Shown here in pieces: positions 7,900 to 16,694 of a stretch of DNA of 64,000 nucleotides (the first letter of the stretch is position 1; each line of letters begins with the position of its first letter). The position numbers were made by a program, and so were the translations under genes. The stretch spans positions 434,001-498,000 of the forward strand of contig CAVYHJ010000003.1 in the NCBI GenBank assembly GCA_963768165.1. The letters run 5' to 3'. Source of the DNA: CAVYHJ01 sp963768165 [NCBI: uncultured bacterium]. Lineage in GTDB: Bacteria; UBP4; UBA4092. The notes beneath the pieces are model-generated. The model saw only the letters and a list, made by a program, of their open reading frames with translations. It ran no database searches and had not been told where the DNA came from.

Positions 7900-9123
7900 A
7901 TGGAAAAGCAGGCACGCCGACATTTTGATTATCTCCGACTTTTTTATGCGTTGAATTTCGCGGGGGTCGGGTGTTTTTGGCCGTATATCACATTGTTCTT
8001 TAAACGGATTGGTTTTAATGGCGATAAGATTGGACTATTAACGGCCACCGGTTCGTTGGCATTGCTGATTTCCCAACCTATTTGGGGAATTGTCAGCGAT
8101 AAAACTAAATCCATCCCACGCCTGTTATCTTTTGCTGCCATTGTGGCCATGGGCGCAGTTTTGTTGTTTTTGATTTCAAATCAATTTTGGGAATTCATGG
8201 TATTAATGGCTGTTTTTAGTTTCTTTTCTTACGCGATTATTCCCCTTGCCGATACCTTAAGCATGGGTTTTGTCAATCAACACAAATTAAATTTTGGACA
8301 AATCCGGATGTGGGGTTCCCTGGGATATTGCATTGTAGTCGTGATTGTTGGACAGATTGCCACGTACCCGGGATTAGGAAGAATGTATCATTATTTTCAT
8401 CCGAATTTATCTGCGGCTATGACAAGAGAATTGAGTGGATTGCCGGTCTGTTTTCTGGCGTATGCTGTAATGATATTAGCTGCATTTTTGGTTACGTTAC
8501 GGCTACCCAAATATTCTCCCAAATCTTCTTTTAGTTTTGGAGGAGGGGTTACCGATCTTTTAAAAAACGGGAGATTTGCCGCTTTTCTTTTTTGCGTTTT
8601 TTTACTTCAGGCCACTACGTCCGCAAACACAAACTATTACGGGCTATATATTGACCATCTGCATGGACAGACCGGATTAATCGGATTGGCCATGACTATT
8701 TCCGCAACCAGTGAAATCCCCGTATTTCTTTTTGCATCGAGAATTTTTCGACGATTTAATTCACTGCATTTACTGGCGGCTGCCGGATTTGCCGGCGCAA
8801 TACGCTGGTATTTATGTACATTGATATCCAATCCGGTCACCGCGTTATGGCTTCAACCGTTTCATGCCATAAATTTCGGATGTTTTTATTTGGGTGCGGT
8901 GCATTTTGTGGATGAGGAAACTCCTCATGAATGGAAAACCACGGGGCAAACTCTTTTTTGGGCGGTAGGTTATGGACTCGCGGCTATCGCGGGTAACTAT
9001 TTGGGAGGGCTTATTTATAACGGCTGGGGTGTTATTACTCTTTTCCGCATCGGCGCGGTCATTGCAGGAGTTTCCGGATTATTATTTTATCTCATGGATA
9101 AATTTTCAAAACACCGGAAGTAA
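7900..9123 (+). CDS. MFS transporter, LacY/nucleoside-symporter-like
   Basis: Inner-membrane transporter of 407 residues with about twelve hydrophobic segments. The N-terminus (FYALNFAGVGCFWPYITLFF) and the loop GIVSDKTK after the second segment are typical of the MFS_1-like group related to sugar/proton and nucleoside/proton symporters. The substrate cannot be told from sequence. No ribosome site precedes the ATG; the -10 box is 9 bp upstream. The phosphoglycerate mutase gene follows 78 bp later with its own ribosome site. Confidence 0.85.
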   Translation: MEKQARRHFDYLRLFYALNFAGVGCFWPYITLFFKRIGFNGDKIGLLTATGSLALLISQPIWGIVSDKTKSIPRLLSFAAIVAMGAVLLFLISNQFWEFMVLMAVFSFFSYAIIPLADTLSMGFVNQHKLNFGQIRMWGSLGYCIVVVIVGQIATYPGLGRMYHYFHPNLSAAMTRELSGLPVCFLAYAVMILAAFLVTLRLPKYSPKSSFSFGGGVTDLLKNGRFAAFLFCVFLLQATTSANTNYYGLYIDHLHGQTGLIGLAMTISATSEIPVFLFASRIFRRFNSLHLLAAAGFAGAIRWYLCTLISNPVTALWLQPFHAINFGCFYLGAVHFVDEETPHEWKTTGQTLFWAVGYGLAAIAGNYLGGLIYNGWGVITLFRIGAVIAGVSGLLFYLMDKFSKHRK

Positions 9124-9201
9124 AAATTGACGCACGCTCCTAATTTCAATAAACTGTATTGATAAGTTAATCTTAATTTTCTCTCAAAGAAAGGATTCTA
9201 T

Positions 9202-10407
9202 ATGACCCAGATTGAACTATTGCAAGAAATAGTTAAAGAAACTCCGTCAAAAATTGTTTATTTAATCATGGATGGATTAGGTGGACTCCCGACTGAAAAA
9301 TCCGAATTAACCGAGCTGGAAGTTGCCAAGACTCCCAATCTAAATAAATTAGCATACAATTCGAGTCTTGGATTAAGTATTCCTGTTTTTCCAGGTATCA
9401 CGCCAGGTTCCGGGCCGGGGCATCTTGGTTTGTTCGGATATAATCCAATGGAATACTTGATTGGTCGTGGTGCGTTATCTGCCGCCGGTGTGGGATTTAA
9501 ACAGGGGAAAGAGGATTTGGCGGCGCGGATTAATTTCTGCACGGTGGATGGTAAAGGAAATGTCACGGACCGGCGCGCGGGTCGAATTCCGACAGACCTA
9601 TGTATTAAACTTTGCAAGAAATTATCGGGAATTAAAATCAAAGGCGCGGAAATTTTTGTATTGCCGGAACGGGAACATCGGGCGGTCGTTATTTTTCGCT
9701 CCAAAGGATTGTCAGATAAATTATCTGATACAGACCCGCAAAAAACCGGTGTCGCACCGAAAAAAGTAACAGCATTGGATGCTAAATCAAAAAAAGCGGC
9801 AACTCTCGTGTCTGAGTTTATTAAAAAAGCCGCACAGGTATTGAAAGATGACCATCCTGCCAATATGATTCTATTGCGCGGATTCGCCAAGAAACCCGCC
9901 TTGCCGCAATTCCCGGAAATTTATAAATTGAAACCGCTGGCGATTGCCGTGTATCCCATGTATAAAGGGTTGGCGCATTTGGCGGGGATGACCGTCTTGG
10001 ATGGATTAACCACTATCGAAGAACAAATTAAGGCATTGCAAAAGAATTGGAACGACTATACCTTCTTTTTCATTCATTACAAATATACTGACTCGACGGG
10101 TGAGGATGGCAATTTCTCAGAGAAAATCAAGAAGATAGAAATCGTGGATTCGTTTATTCCCGAAATCTTAAAATTAAATCCTGATTGCCTGATTGTGACC
10201 GGAGATCATTCCACGCCGTCGGCATTGAAAACTCATTCCTGGCATGGGGTACCTTTTATGGTTTATTCCAAATTTGCGCGCCGGGATAAAGCCACTAAAT
10301 TTTCCGAGTCGGATTGCGCCAAAGGCTCGTTGGGTGTGTTTGAAGCGAAATATACTCTTTCGCTTGCCTTGGCACATGCCGGTAAGCTGGATAAATTTGG
10401 AGCGTAG
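9202..10407 (+). CDS. apgM: 2,3-bisphosphoglycerate-independent phosphoglycerate mutase, archaeal type
   Basis: Interconverts 3- and 2-phosphoglycerate in glycolysis/gluconeogenesis. The 401 residues match the archaeal-type (ApgM) branch of the alkaline phosphatase superfamily. The N-terminal metal site is IMDGLGGLP, followed by GITPGSGPGHLGLFGYNP, which carries the phosphorylated serine region, and the C-terminal metal motif GDHSTPSALKTHSWHG. AAAGGA lies a few bases before the ATG. This type is scattered among bacteria, often deep-branching ones, so it is only weak evidence for lateral transfer. Confidence 0.95.
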   Translation: MTQIELLQEIVKETPSKIVYLIMDGLGGLPTEKSELTELEVAKTPNLNKLAYNSSLGLSIPVFPGITPGSGPGHLGLFGYNPMEYLIGRGALSAAGVGFKQGKEDLAARINFCTVDGKGNVTDRRAGRIPTDLCIKLCKKLSGIKIKGAEIFVLPEREHRAVVIFRSKGLSDKLSDTDPQKTGVAPKKVTALDAKSKKAATLVSEFIKKAAQVLKDDHPANMILLRGFAKKPALPQFPEIYKLKPLAIAVYPMYKGLAHLAGMTVLDGLTTIEEQIKALQKNWNDYTFFFIHYKYTDSTGEDGNFSEKIKKIEIVDSFIPEILKLNPDCLIVTGDHSTPSALKTHSWHGVPFMVYSKFARRDKATKFSESDCAKGSLGVFEAKYTLSLALAHAGKLDKFGA

Positions 10408-10445
10408 AACTTTAAACTCTAAACTCTAAACCCAAAACTCTAAAC
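10408..10445. repeat. Low-complexity AAACTCT repeats
   Basis: The whole spacer between apgM and the transporter is built of degenerate repeats of AAACTCT. Similar spacers occur near 12990, 13030, 19325, 22010, 28765 and 48010. Confidence 0.7.
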
Positions 10446-10455
10446 ATTTTTTAAA

Positions 10456-12126
10456 ATGGCTTGGTTGATAGATTTATTCCAGGGAACCTCAGTTGCCCAT
10501 ACGGTGCTGGTGATTAGCCTTGCTACGGCTTGCGGATTGGCATTGGGAAGTATCCGCGTTTGGGGAATCAGCCTGGGAATTGGCGGAATTCTTTTTGCGG
10601 GATTAATCTTTGGTCATTTTAAATTTGTGATCAATGAAGAAGTGCTTGGATTCATTCGAGATTTTGGTTTAATTTTATTTGTCTATTCCATCGGAATTCA
10701 AGTCGGTCCCGGATTCTTCGCTTCTCTGCGTAGGGAAGGTTTGCCCTTGAATATTATGGCGGCGTGCGTGGTCATTTTAGGCGCGTTAATGACCGTCTTG
10801 TTACATCTTTTTGCAAATATTTCCATGCCGGTTGCTGTGGGAATTTATCCCGGTGCAACCACTAATACTCCCGCGTTGGCTGCCGTAGAGCAAGCATTAA
10901 AAGATATAAAAACTTTTCCGCCGGGAATTTTAAAAACACCCGGATTAGGTTTTGCGATTGCGTATCCTTTTGGAATTTTAGGTGTCATCCTGGTAATGAT
11001 TTTAATTCGTTTGATTTTCCGCATTAACCCCCGCCAGGAAGACGCGGAATTCCGCAAATTGCAAACGAAATCTACGGCTCTTCTCTCCACCATGAATCTG
11101 GAAGTGAAAAATCCCAATCTTCATGGACTGCCTCTTGAGAAAATCCCGATGCTGGATAAATTCCAAGTGGTAATTTCAAGAATACATCACGAAGGAATTG
11201 TACATGTCGCCCAGCCGGATACCGTTTTACACTTGGGGAATACTCTTCTGGCGGTCGGTCCCAAAGAACAATTGGAGGAATTGCGTTTGATTATCGGGGA
11301 ACAAAGCAATATGGATTTGAGAGCCGTTCCCAGCAAGATTACCACTAAACGAATCTTGGTGACAAAACGGGAAGTTCTTGGAAAGACTTTGGATGAATTG
11401 GATTTTTTACAAGCGCATGATGTCACTATCACCCGTGTAAGCCGTGCCGATATTGAATTCACGCCTACGTCCAATTTTCGTCTACAATTTGGTGATACGG
11501 TATTGGCGGTAGGAGAGGAGGGGGCGATTGGCAAAGTTACCCATGAATTGGGGAATTCCTTGAAACAACTAAACCATCCTCAACTCGTTCCGGTTCTTAT
11601 TGGAATTGCCTTGGGTGTCATTGTTGGAAGTTATCCGTTTTACCTTCCCGGAGTGCCGGCACCGGTACGTTTGGGATTGGCGGGCGGCCCGCTTATTGTA
11701 GCGATATTATTGAGCCGGGTAGGGCAAGTCGGCCCTTTGAATTGGTATATGCCTATCAGCGCCAATTTTATGTTGCGGGAGTTGGGAATTTGTCTATTTC
11801 TTGTTGCGGTGGGATTAAAAGCCGGAGACCAATTTGTTTATACTCTGGTTCATGGAGGCGGGTTTTATTGGATGGGATGCGCGACATTGATTACGCTAGT
11901 TCCTATTTTTATTGTCGGAGTAGTGGCGCGCGCGGTATTTAAATTAAACTATATGTCCCTATGCGGACTTATCACCGGCAGTATGACCATTCCCCCCGCG
12001 TTGTCCTATTCCAGTTCCATTGCCGGTTCCGATTCTCCCAATATCGGCTACGCTACCGTCTATCCCCTAGTCATGCTCCTGCGCGTTCTCACCGCCCAAC
12101 TATTAGTTCTCTTTTTGTCCCATTAA
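10456..12126 (+). CDS. YidE/AspT-type transporter with two TrkA_C domains
   Basis: Putative inner-membrane transporter of the aspartate:alanine exchanger (AAE) superfamily, 556 residues, close to the length of E. coli YidE and YbjL. An N-terminal membrane half has the family signature FGLILFVYSIGIQVGPGF; about residues 205-375 hold two RCK_C/TrkA_C regulatory domains; a second membrane half repeats the pattern with ELGICLFLVAVGLKAG. The substrate is unknown; relatives exchange dicarboxylate amino acids. There is no clear Shine-Dalgarno sequence before the ATG at 10456, and an AAACTCT repeat occupies the spacer from apgM. Confidence 0.9.
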   Translation: MAWLIDLFQGTSVAHTVLVISLATACGLALGSIRVWGISLGIGGILFAGLIFGHFKFVINEEVLGFIRDFGLILFVYSIGIQVGPGFFASLRREGLPLNIMAACVVILGALMTVLLHLFANISMPVAVGIYPGATTNTPALAAVEQALKDIKTFPPGILKTPGLGFAIAYPFGILGVILVMILIRLIFRINPRQEDAEFRKLQTKSTALLSTMNLEVKNPNLHGLPLEKIPMLDKFQVVISRIHHEGIVHVAQPDTVLHLGNTLLAVGPKEQLEELRLIIGEQSNMDLRAVPSKITTKRILVTKREVLGKTLDELDFLQAHDVTITRVSRADIEFTPTSNFRLQFGDTVLAVGEEGAIGKVTHELGNSLKQLNHPQLVPVLIGIALGVIVGSYPFYLPGVPAPVRLGLAGGPLIVAILLSRVGQVGPLNWYMPISANFMLRELGICLFLVAVGLKAGDQFVYTLVHGGGFYWMGCATLITLVPIFIVGVVARAVFKLNYMSLCGLITGSMTIPPALSYSSSIAGSDSPNIGYATVYPLVMLLRVLTAQLLVLFLSH

Positions 12127-12162
12127 CAAAAGATTTTTTTAATCACCATAAGAATTAAATCC

Positions 12163-12325
12163 GCCGGGAGGGGAATATTCTAGGACAATGATGTTCCGGT
12201 TGGGTGCCGATGACTACACCATAGGAACATCCATTAAACGATGTTGAAACCAATACTGCCATGTCTTTCTTGTCGGAACTTTGCAGACGAATTTTAAGGG
12301 TATGCAAACCCCTATAATTCCCGGC
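12163..12325 (+). ncRNA. Possible structured RNA, family unknown
   Basis: A spacer segment closed by a 7-bp stem (GCCGGGA at 12163-12169 with TCCCGGC at 12319-12325). Inside it are a long hairpin with an 8-bp outer stem (GATGTTCC/GGAACATC, about 12190-12230) and an inner GGTG/CACC stem, plus a small hairpin AGGG/CCCT near 12297-12313. It ends about 70 bp before an independent promoter for the next gene, so it is not simply that gene's leader. No T-run follows and I see no match to a riboswitch or housekeeping RNA I know. Strand is assumed from the neighbouring genes. Confidence 0.3.
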
Positions 12326-12397
12326 TATTTCTTTTCAAAACCATGTCTTTAAAATATGTAATTTCTATCTTGGTTTGCCAGTATGGGAACAAAATCC

Positions 12398-12426
12398 TTG
12401 ACAATCCCGTCAAATCAACCTATGAT
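12398..12426 (+). promoter_or_regulatory. Strong sigma70-type promoter for small lipoprotein
   Basis: Consensus TTGACA at 12398-12403, a 17-bp spacer and TATGAT at 12421-12426, about 45 bp before the start codon. Confidence 0.75.
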
Positions 12427-12471
12427 GAGTTTTGTAAAAAATCCAAATTATTTTAAGAAGGAGTCGTGAGT

Positions 12472-12966
12472 ATGAAACATTTTAGGAATCCCATTTTAGT
12501 ATGTGGGTTGGTAGTTGTTTTTGTCGCTGTGATGATTGGATGCGGGACCAATACGGGAGCAAATTCGGGTACAACATCAGTGAACGGGACTTGGTCGGGA
12601 AATTATTTAACAACCTCTAGTGCAAGTGGCAATTCCAGTTATTCGGGTACTTTAGTATTAACTTTAGCTGAAACTGGCTCTGCCAGCGTAGTCGGCAACG
12701 CATCGGGTTCCATGAATGGGACGTTGAATGGAACATCCACGACCTCTTCCTTTACCGGAGTTCCTGTAAGCGGTACCGTCAGTGGATTAAATGTAAATTT
12801 AACGATTTTATTCGGTTCGGCGAATGCCAACGCCACCCTGATAGGAACGGTATCGTCTGATACAACTTCTATGAGTGGAACGTGGGTTGGCGATTTCAGC
12901 CAGACAGGATCGGATACGTGTCGAGGGACATGGCAATGCGCCTTGACTTCCACCTCAACGACGTAA
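12472..12966 (+). CDS. Small Ser/Thr/Gly-rich lipoprotein
   Basis: Hypothetical envelope lipoprotein. The ATG at 12472 is preferred to the GTG at 12466 because AAGAAGGAG (12456-12464) is then properly spaced. A signal peptide ends in the lipobox MIGC. The mature part is poor in charged residues and rich in Gly, Ser, Thr and Asn, with GTWSGNY near its start and a related GTWVGDF near its end, suggesting a small beta-sheet barrel or lipocalin-like fold. Function unknown. It is transcribed from its own promoter and is followed by low-complexity repeats that contain a weak hairpin. Confidence 0.8.
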   Translation: MKHFRNPILVCGLVVVFVAVMIGCGTNTGANSGTTSVNGTWSGNYLTTSSASGNSSYSGTLVLTLAETGSASVVGNASGSMNGTLNGTSTTSSFTGVPVSGTVSGLNVNLTILFGSANANATLIGTVSSDTTSMSGTWVGDFSQTGSDTCRGTWQCALTSTSTT

Positions 12967-13045
12967 TTTAAAACAAGTTTCGGGTTTGGAGTTTAGCGTT
13001 TAAAGTTTATTACTCCCAACCCGAGACTCTAAATTTGAAACTGTT

Positions 13046-13849
13046 TTACTGTATCCCACAAAACAATTCATAATCAATCAATTGAGTAATAGTGGGATGG
13101 TCTCCACAAACCGGACACTTGGGATTACGAGGAATTTTGATGGTACGAAAATTCATCTTTAAGGCATTATAGGTCAAAAGCTTTCCCACTAACAGGTCTC
13201 CGATACTCAATAAATATTTGAGAACTTCGGTCGCTTGAATCACTCCCAGGGTTCCGGCGACTACACCCAAGATTCCCGCTTCCTGACAACTGGGAACCGC
13301 ACCGGGAGGAGGAGGTTCAGGAAATAGGCAACGGTAACAAGGACCTTTTTTGGGGATGATGGTGGTGGCTTGCCCATCGAATTTGAATATCCCGGCATGA
13401 GAGAGTGGTTTGTTTGCCATGACACAGGCATCGTTGACTAGATAGCGAGTGGGAAAATTATCACTGCCATCTATTACAATATCGTACTCTTTAATCACAT
13501 CGAGAATATTGGCGGAGGTCAGCCGTTCTTTATATTCAATAACATTTATATCACCATTCAGATTTTGTAATTTTTCTTTAGCGGAAGTAGTTTTCGCTCT
13601 GCCGATGTCTTTGGTGGAATGGAGAATTTGCCGTTGCAAATTACTCAGTTCTACATTATCAAAATCCACCAATCCTATTGTTCCAACACCTGCTGCTGCC
13701 AGATAAAACGCGCTGGGTGAACCCAATCCACCGGTTCCAACGACCAAGACTTTCCCCGCCAATAATTTTTTTTGGCCTTTTCCGCCGACTTCATTCAAAA
13801 GAATATGCCGGCTGTAACGTTGTAATTGTTGTTCGGTAAAGTTTGCCAT
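13046..13849 (-). CDS. moeB: MoeB/ThiF-type E1-like sulfur-carrier adenylyltransferase
   Basis: Adenylates the C-terminal glycine of a ubiquitin-like sulfur carrier as the first step of thiocarboxylate formation. In 267 residues one sees the ATP-binding loop GTGGLGS (38-44), DFDNVELSNLQRQ, Asp130 in DGSDNFPTRY, the zinc pairs Cys171/Cys174 and Cys245/Cys248, and Cys188 in PSCQEAG at the position of the E1-like cysteine. There is no C-terminal rhodanese domain, so sulfur must come from another protein; TusA and cysteine synthase genes are in the same cluster. It lies 65 bp downstream of the CysO-like carrier, its probable partner. Last gene of the minus-strand cluster. Confidence 0.9.
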   Translation of the reverse strand: MANFTEQQLQRYSRHILLNEVGGKGQKKLLAGKVLVVGTGGLGSPSAFYLAAAGVGTIGLVDFDNVELSNLQRQILHSTKDIGRAKTTSAKEKLQNLNGDINVIEYKERLTSANILDVIKEYDIVIDGSDNFPTRYLVNDACVMANKPLSHAGIFKFDGQATTIIPKKGPCYRCLFPEPPPPGAVPSCQEAGILGVVAGTLGVIQATEVLKYLLSIGDLLVGKLLTYNALKMNFRTIKIPRNPKCPVCGDHPTITQLIDYELFCGIQ

Positions 13850-13877
13850 AAGATTGTTTTATCTCGTGTAAAATAAA

Positions 13878-13905
13878 GAGATTCTTCGCTGCGCTCAGAA
13901 TGACA
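13878..13905. repeat. Half copy of the dispersed inverted repeat
   Basis: This matches one arm (GATTCTTCGCTGCGCTCAG onward) of the two full inverted repeats at 18956 and 32281. It sits between the CysO-like and moeB genes. Confidence 0.75.
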
Positions 13906-13914
13906 AAATGAAGA

Positions 13915-14190
13915 TTAACCCCCCGCAATTGCAGGTATGATAGAGACTTCATCGCCATCATTTACTTTGGTTTTTTCACCTTCCAAGAATCGAATATCCT
14001 CTTCGTTGACATAGATGTTCACGAACCGGCGCAATTTGCCATTCTCATCGCAGACCCGTTCCTTGATTCCGGGATATTGCCCGTTCAAATTATTAATTAA
14101 TTCATCTACAGTTGCACCTGACGATTCCACTTCTGTTTGATTATTGGTTAATTTCTGTAACGGTGTAGGTATACGTACTTTTACCGGCAT
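13915..14190 (-). CDS. CysO/MoaD-like sulfur carrier protein
   Basis: Ubiquitin-like sulfur carrier of 91 residues ending in IIPAIAGG, ready for adenylation without processing. The internal sequence [18 protein letters not shown] closely follows mycobacterial CysO, the donor for CysM-type cysteine synthesis. It lies 16 bp downstream of the threonine synthase-like gene and upstream of moeB, so it probably receives AMP from that enzyme and carries sulfur as a thiocarboxylate to a PLP enzyme of the cluster. A MoaD role in molybdopterin is less likely because no moaE or other moa gene is nearby. Confidence 0.88.
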   Translation of the reverse strand: MPVKVRIPTPLQKLTNNQTEVESSGATVDELINNLNGQYPGIKERVCDENGKLRRFVNIYVNEEDIRFLEGEKTKVNDGDEVSIIPAIAGG

Positions 14191-14206
14191 GGTAATATTC
14201 CTTTCT

Positions 14207-15439
14207 TTAATGATGTAACTTTACGTTGGCTTCGAACGATTCCAGTGATGCTTTTATTTTATCCGGTTTTCCGACACTATCCATTATCGCTTCCTGTGTC
14301 TTCAACCCGTTTCCTGTAATGCAAATTACAATTGACTCGTTTTTCGGTATTCGCCCCTGCTCAATCAACTTTTTGGTAACACTTACTGTAACGCCTCCTG
14401 CCGTTTCCGTAAAAATCCCTTCAGTTCGTGCAAGCAATTTAATCCCTTCCCGAATTTCATCATCATTGGCTTCTTCTCCCCAACCTCCGCTTTGACGGAT
14501 GGTATCTAAAGCATAATACCCGTCTGCGGGATTGCCAATGGCGATGGATTTGGCAATGGTGTTGGGTTTCACGGGACGAATTACTTCCTGTTTATTTTTG
14601 ACGGCCGTGACAATCGGCGAACATCCCTGCGCCTGTGCCACATACATTTTGGTTGTGACCTTCTCAATTAATCCAATTTTCTTGAATTCATTGAGCCCTT
14701 TCCAGATTTTGGAAATTAACGAACCTCCTGCCGCGGGGACAATGATATGTTGCGGGGTACGCCAGCCGAATTGTTCGGCAATTTCATATCCATACGTTTT
14801 CGACCCTTCGGCATAAAATGGACGGATGTTGATATTCACAAACGCCCAATTGTATTTTGCGCCGATTTCACTGCACAACTTGTTGACATCGTCATAGTTT
14901 CCTTCTACCGATACAACTTTGGGCGCGTAGACGAGAGACCCGACCACTTTCCCCAATTCCAAATCAGCGGGTATAAAAACATACGCTTTTAAATCGCCTC
15001 TCGCCGCTAATGCTGAAACAGAATTTGCTAGATTACCGGTCGAAGCGCAGGCAATGGTATCGAATCCAAATTCAATGGCTTTGCTGGCGGCCACTGCGAC
15101 TACCCGGTCTTTAAACGAGAGAGTGGGATAATTGACCGCATCATTCTTAATGTAGAGTTCTTCGACACCCAGTTCTTGGGCTAAACGGCGGGCGCGAATG
15201 AAAGGCGTGAATCCAGTATTTAATCCGACTTTGGGTTCACCGTCAATCGGTAATAATTCCCGGTAACGCCAGATATTTGAAGGGCGGGCATGAATTTTTT
15301 CTCGCGTGATTTCTTGGGCAATCCGGTCATAGGCATAATCTACTTCCAGAGAACCAAAACAAAATTCGCAGACGTAAATAGGTTCTTTAGGATATTCCCG
15401 ACCACATTCTCTACATCGTAACCCTTTGACATAGGACAT
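14207..15439 (-). CDS. thrC: Threonine synthase-like PLP enzyme with zinc ribbon
   Basis: Fold-type II PLP enzyme, 410 residues. The N-terminus is a zinc ribbon (Cys9, Cys12, Cys24, Cys27) followed by the catalytic domain with the PLP lysine in TLSFKDR (Lys110), [13 protein letters not shown] for phosphate binding, and a late ITGNGLK loop. The best family match is threonine synthase acting on O-phosphohomoserine. Its tight linkage to a CysO-like carrier (16 bp) and moeB suggests a possible alternative: a carrier-dependent enzyme that puts sulfide on an activated homoserine. That is inference only. No other threonine pathway gene is in view. Confidence 0.85.
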   Translation of the reverse strand: MSYVKGLRCRECGREYPKEPIYVCEFCFGSLEVDYAYDRIAQEITREKIHARPSNIWRYRELLPIDGEPKVGLNTGFTPFIRARRLAQELGVEELYIKNDAVNYPTLSFKDRVVAVAASKAIEFGFDTIACASTGNLANSVSALAARGDLKAYVFIPADLELGKVVGSLVYAPKVVSVEGNYDDVNKLCSEIGAKYNWAFVNINIRPFYAEGSKTYGYEIAEQFGWRTPQHIIVPAAGGSLISKIWKGLNEFKKIGLIEKVTTKMYVAQAQGCSPIVTAVKNKQEVIRPVKPNTIAKSIAIGNPADGYYALDTIRQSGGWGEEANDDEIREGIKLLARTEGIFTETAGGVTVSVTKKLIEQGRIPKNESIVICITGNGLKTQEAIMDSVGKPDKIKASLESFEANVKLHH

Positions 15440-15543
15440 AAACTCATTTACTCCATTCTATTTGGATTTTCAACTACTCTTCCGTCCTAAGGGAAAATGA
15501 GAAAACCATTACAAGACGGGAAAGTGTATGTTGAAGTTGATGG

Positions 15544-16473
15544 CTAATTTCGTTTATCGAAAAATTGTTCCATACTAAAATATCGTTCACCGCGGTCTGG
15601 GAATACAGTTACTACAGTCTTTCCTTTACCCAACCTTTTGGCGATTTCCACAGCGGCCACCGCGGCTGCTCCGGAAGAAATACCGACCAAGAGTCCTTCT
15701 TCCCTGGCCAATTTCTTGGTCATCTGAAACGCATCGTTATCTTTGACTTTATAAACTTCATCGATAGCATTTTTATTTAATACGGCAGGAATAAATCCGG
15801 CGCCGATTCCCTGGATTTTATGCGGCCCCGGTTTCCCACCGGATAATACCGCCGAGTTTGTTGGTTCTACGGCGATAATCTTTACATGCGGCAACCGTTG
15901 TTTTAGGATTTCACCCACTCCGGTCAAGGTTCCGCCTGTGCCAACACCTACCACAAAAGCATCCAGTTTTTCGCCCACTTCGTTCAATATTTCCAAAGCG
16001 GTGGTCTTCCGATGTATCTCCGGATTCGCTTCATTATTAAACTGTTGTGGCATAAACGCACCGGGTGTTTTGGCAATAATTTCTTCCGCTCTGGAAATAG
16101 CTCCCGCCATGCCTTCAACCCCTTTGGTTAACACAATTTCTGCGCCATATGCGGCTAAAATACCACGCCGTTCCAGACTCATGGTTTCCGGCATGGTCAA
16201 AATAAGTTTATACCCCTTGACCGCGCAAACCATTGCCAACCCAATTCCTGTATTTCCACTGGTGGGTTCGACAATCACTGATCCGGATCTGATGCTACCC
16301 TTATTTTCAGCATCTTCAATCATAGCCAGAGCAATGCGGTCTTTGACTGAACCACCGGGATTTTGGGATTCCAGTTTGGCTAAAACGCGTGCGGAATTAG
16401 GACTTCCAGTAATACGTTCCAGCTGGATTAATGGCGTCCTTCCAATAAGTTCCAGGACAGATGAAATAATCAA
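15544..16473 (-). CDS. cysK: Cysteine synthase, CysK/CysM type
   Basis: PLP-dependent beta-replacement enzyme making cysteine from an activated serine and a sulfur donor. The 309 residues hold the PLP lysine in PGGSVKDR (Lys44), [12 protein letters not shown] (69-80) and [12 protein letters not shown]. The start codon is TTG at 16471-16473, overlapping the TGA stop of the ThiS-like gene; GGGAGG at its 5' side belongs to the last glycine codons of that gene. Direct coupling to a sulfur carrier and a JAMM protease resembles the mycobacterial mec-cysO-cysM set, so the enzyme may take sulfur from a protein thiocarboxylate rather than free sulfide. Confidence 0.93.
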   Translation of the reverse strand: MIISSVLELIGRTPLIQLERITGSPNSARVLAKLESQNPGGSVKDRIALAMIEDAENKGSIRSGSVIVEPTSGNTGIGLAMVCAVKGYKLILTMPETMSLERRGILAAYGAEIVLTKGVEGMAGAISRAEEIIAKTPGAFMPQQFNNEANPEIHRKTTALEILNEVGEKLDAFVVGVGTGGTLTGVGEILKQRLPHVKIIAVEPTNSAVLSGGKPGPHKIQGIGAGFIPAVLNKNAIDEVYKVKDNDAFQMTKKLAREEGLLVGISSGAAAVAAVEIAKRLGKGKTVVTVFPDRGERYFSMEQFFDKRN

Positions 16474-16682
16474 TTTATGCCGCCTCCCATGTAATATAGA
16501 AATTCAACCGTATCTTCGCTCGAAAGGATTATTTTATCATATTCTTCCTTTTGCAGGATAGTTCCGTTATGTTCTACCGTCACCAATTCCGGTTTGATTT
16601 TACGTTCTTCCAATAAATTTTTAATGGTTTTTCCTTCTGATATTTCTACAGATTCACCATTTAATGTAATTTTGATAGACAT
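16470..16682 (-). CDS. ThiS-like sulfur carrier with C-terminal extension after GlyGly
   Basis: Small ubiquitin-like protein of 70 residues with the ThiS pattern ([33 protein letters not shown]). It ends MGGGIN instead of GG: two extra residues block the C-terminal glycine. Carriers of this kind (QbsE, HcyS) are known to need trimming by a JAMM protease before adenylation, and a JAMM gene lies 12 bp upstream in the same unit. The last codons also form the ribosome site for cysK, whose start overlaps the stop codon. The partner E1 is probably the moeB product. A thiazole-synthesis role is unlikely without thiG or thiF nearby. Confidence 0.88.
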   Translation of the reverse strand: MSIKITLNGESVEISEGKTIKNLLEERKIKPELVTVEHNGTILQKEEYDKIILSSEDTVEFLYYMGGGIN

Positions 16683-16694
16683 GATAACTTCTCG

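Noticed and set aside
9258-9890. 210-codon minus-strand open frame inside apgM
   Set aside because: It lies wholly antisense to a well-recognised gene, has odd composition and no family features; a shadow frame.
12163-12325. Fluoride, cobalamin or cyclic-di-GMP riboswitch
   Set aside because: GCCGATGACTAC loosely recalls part of the fluoride motif, but the required partner strand is missing, and the following gene has its own promoter downstream.
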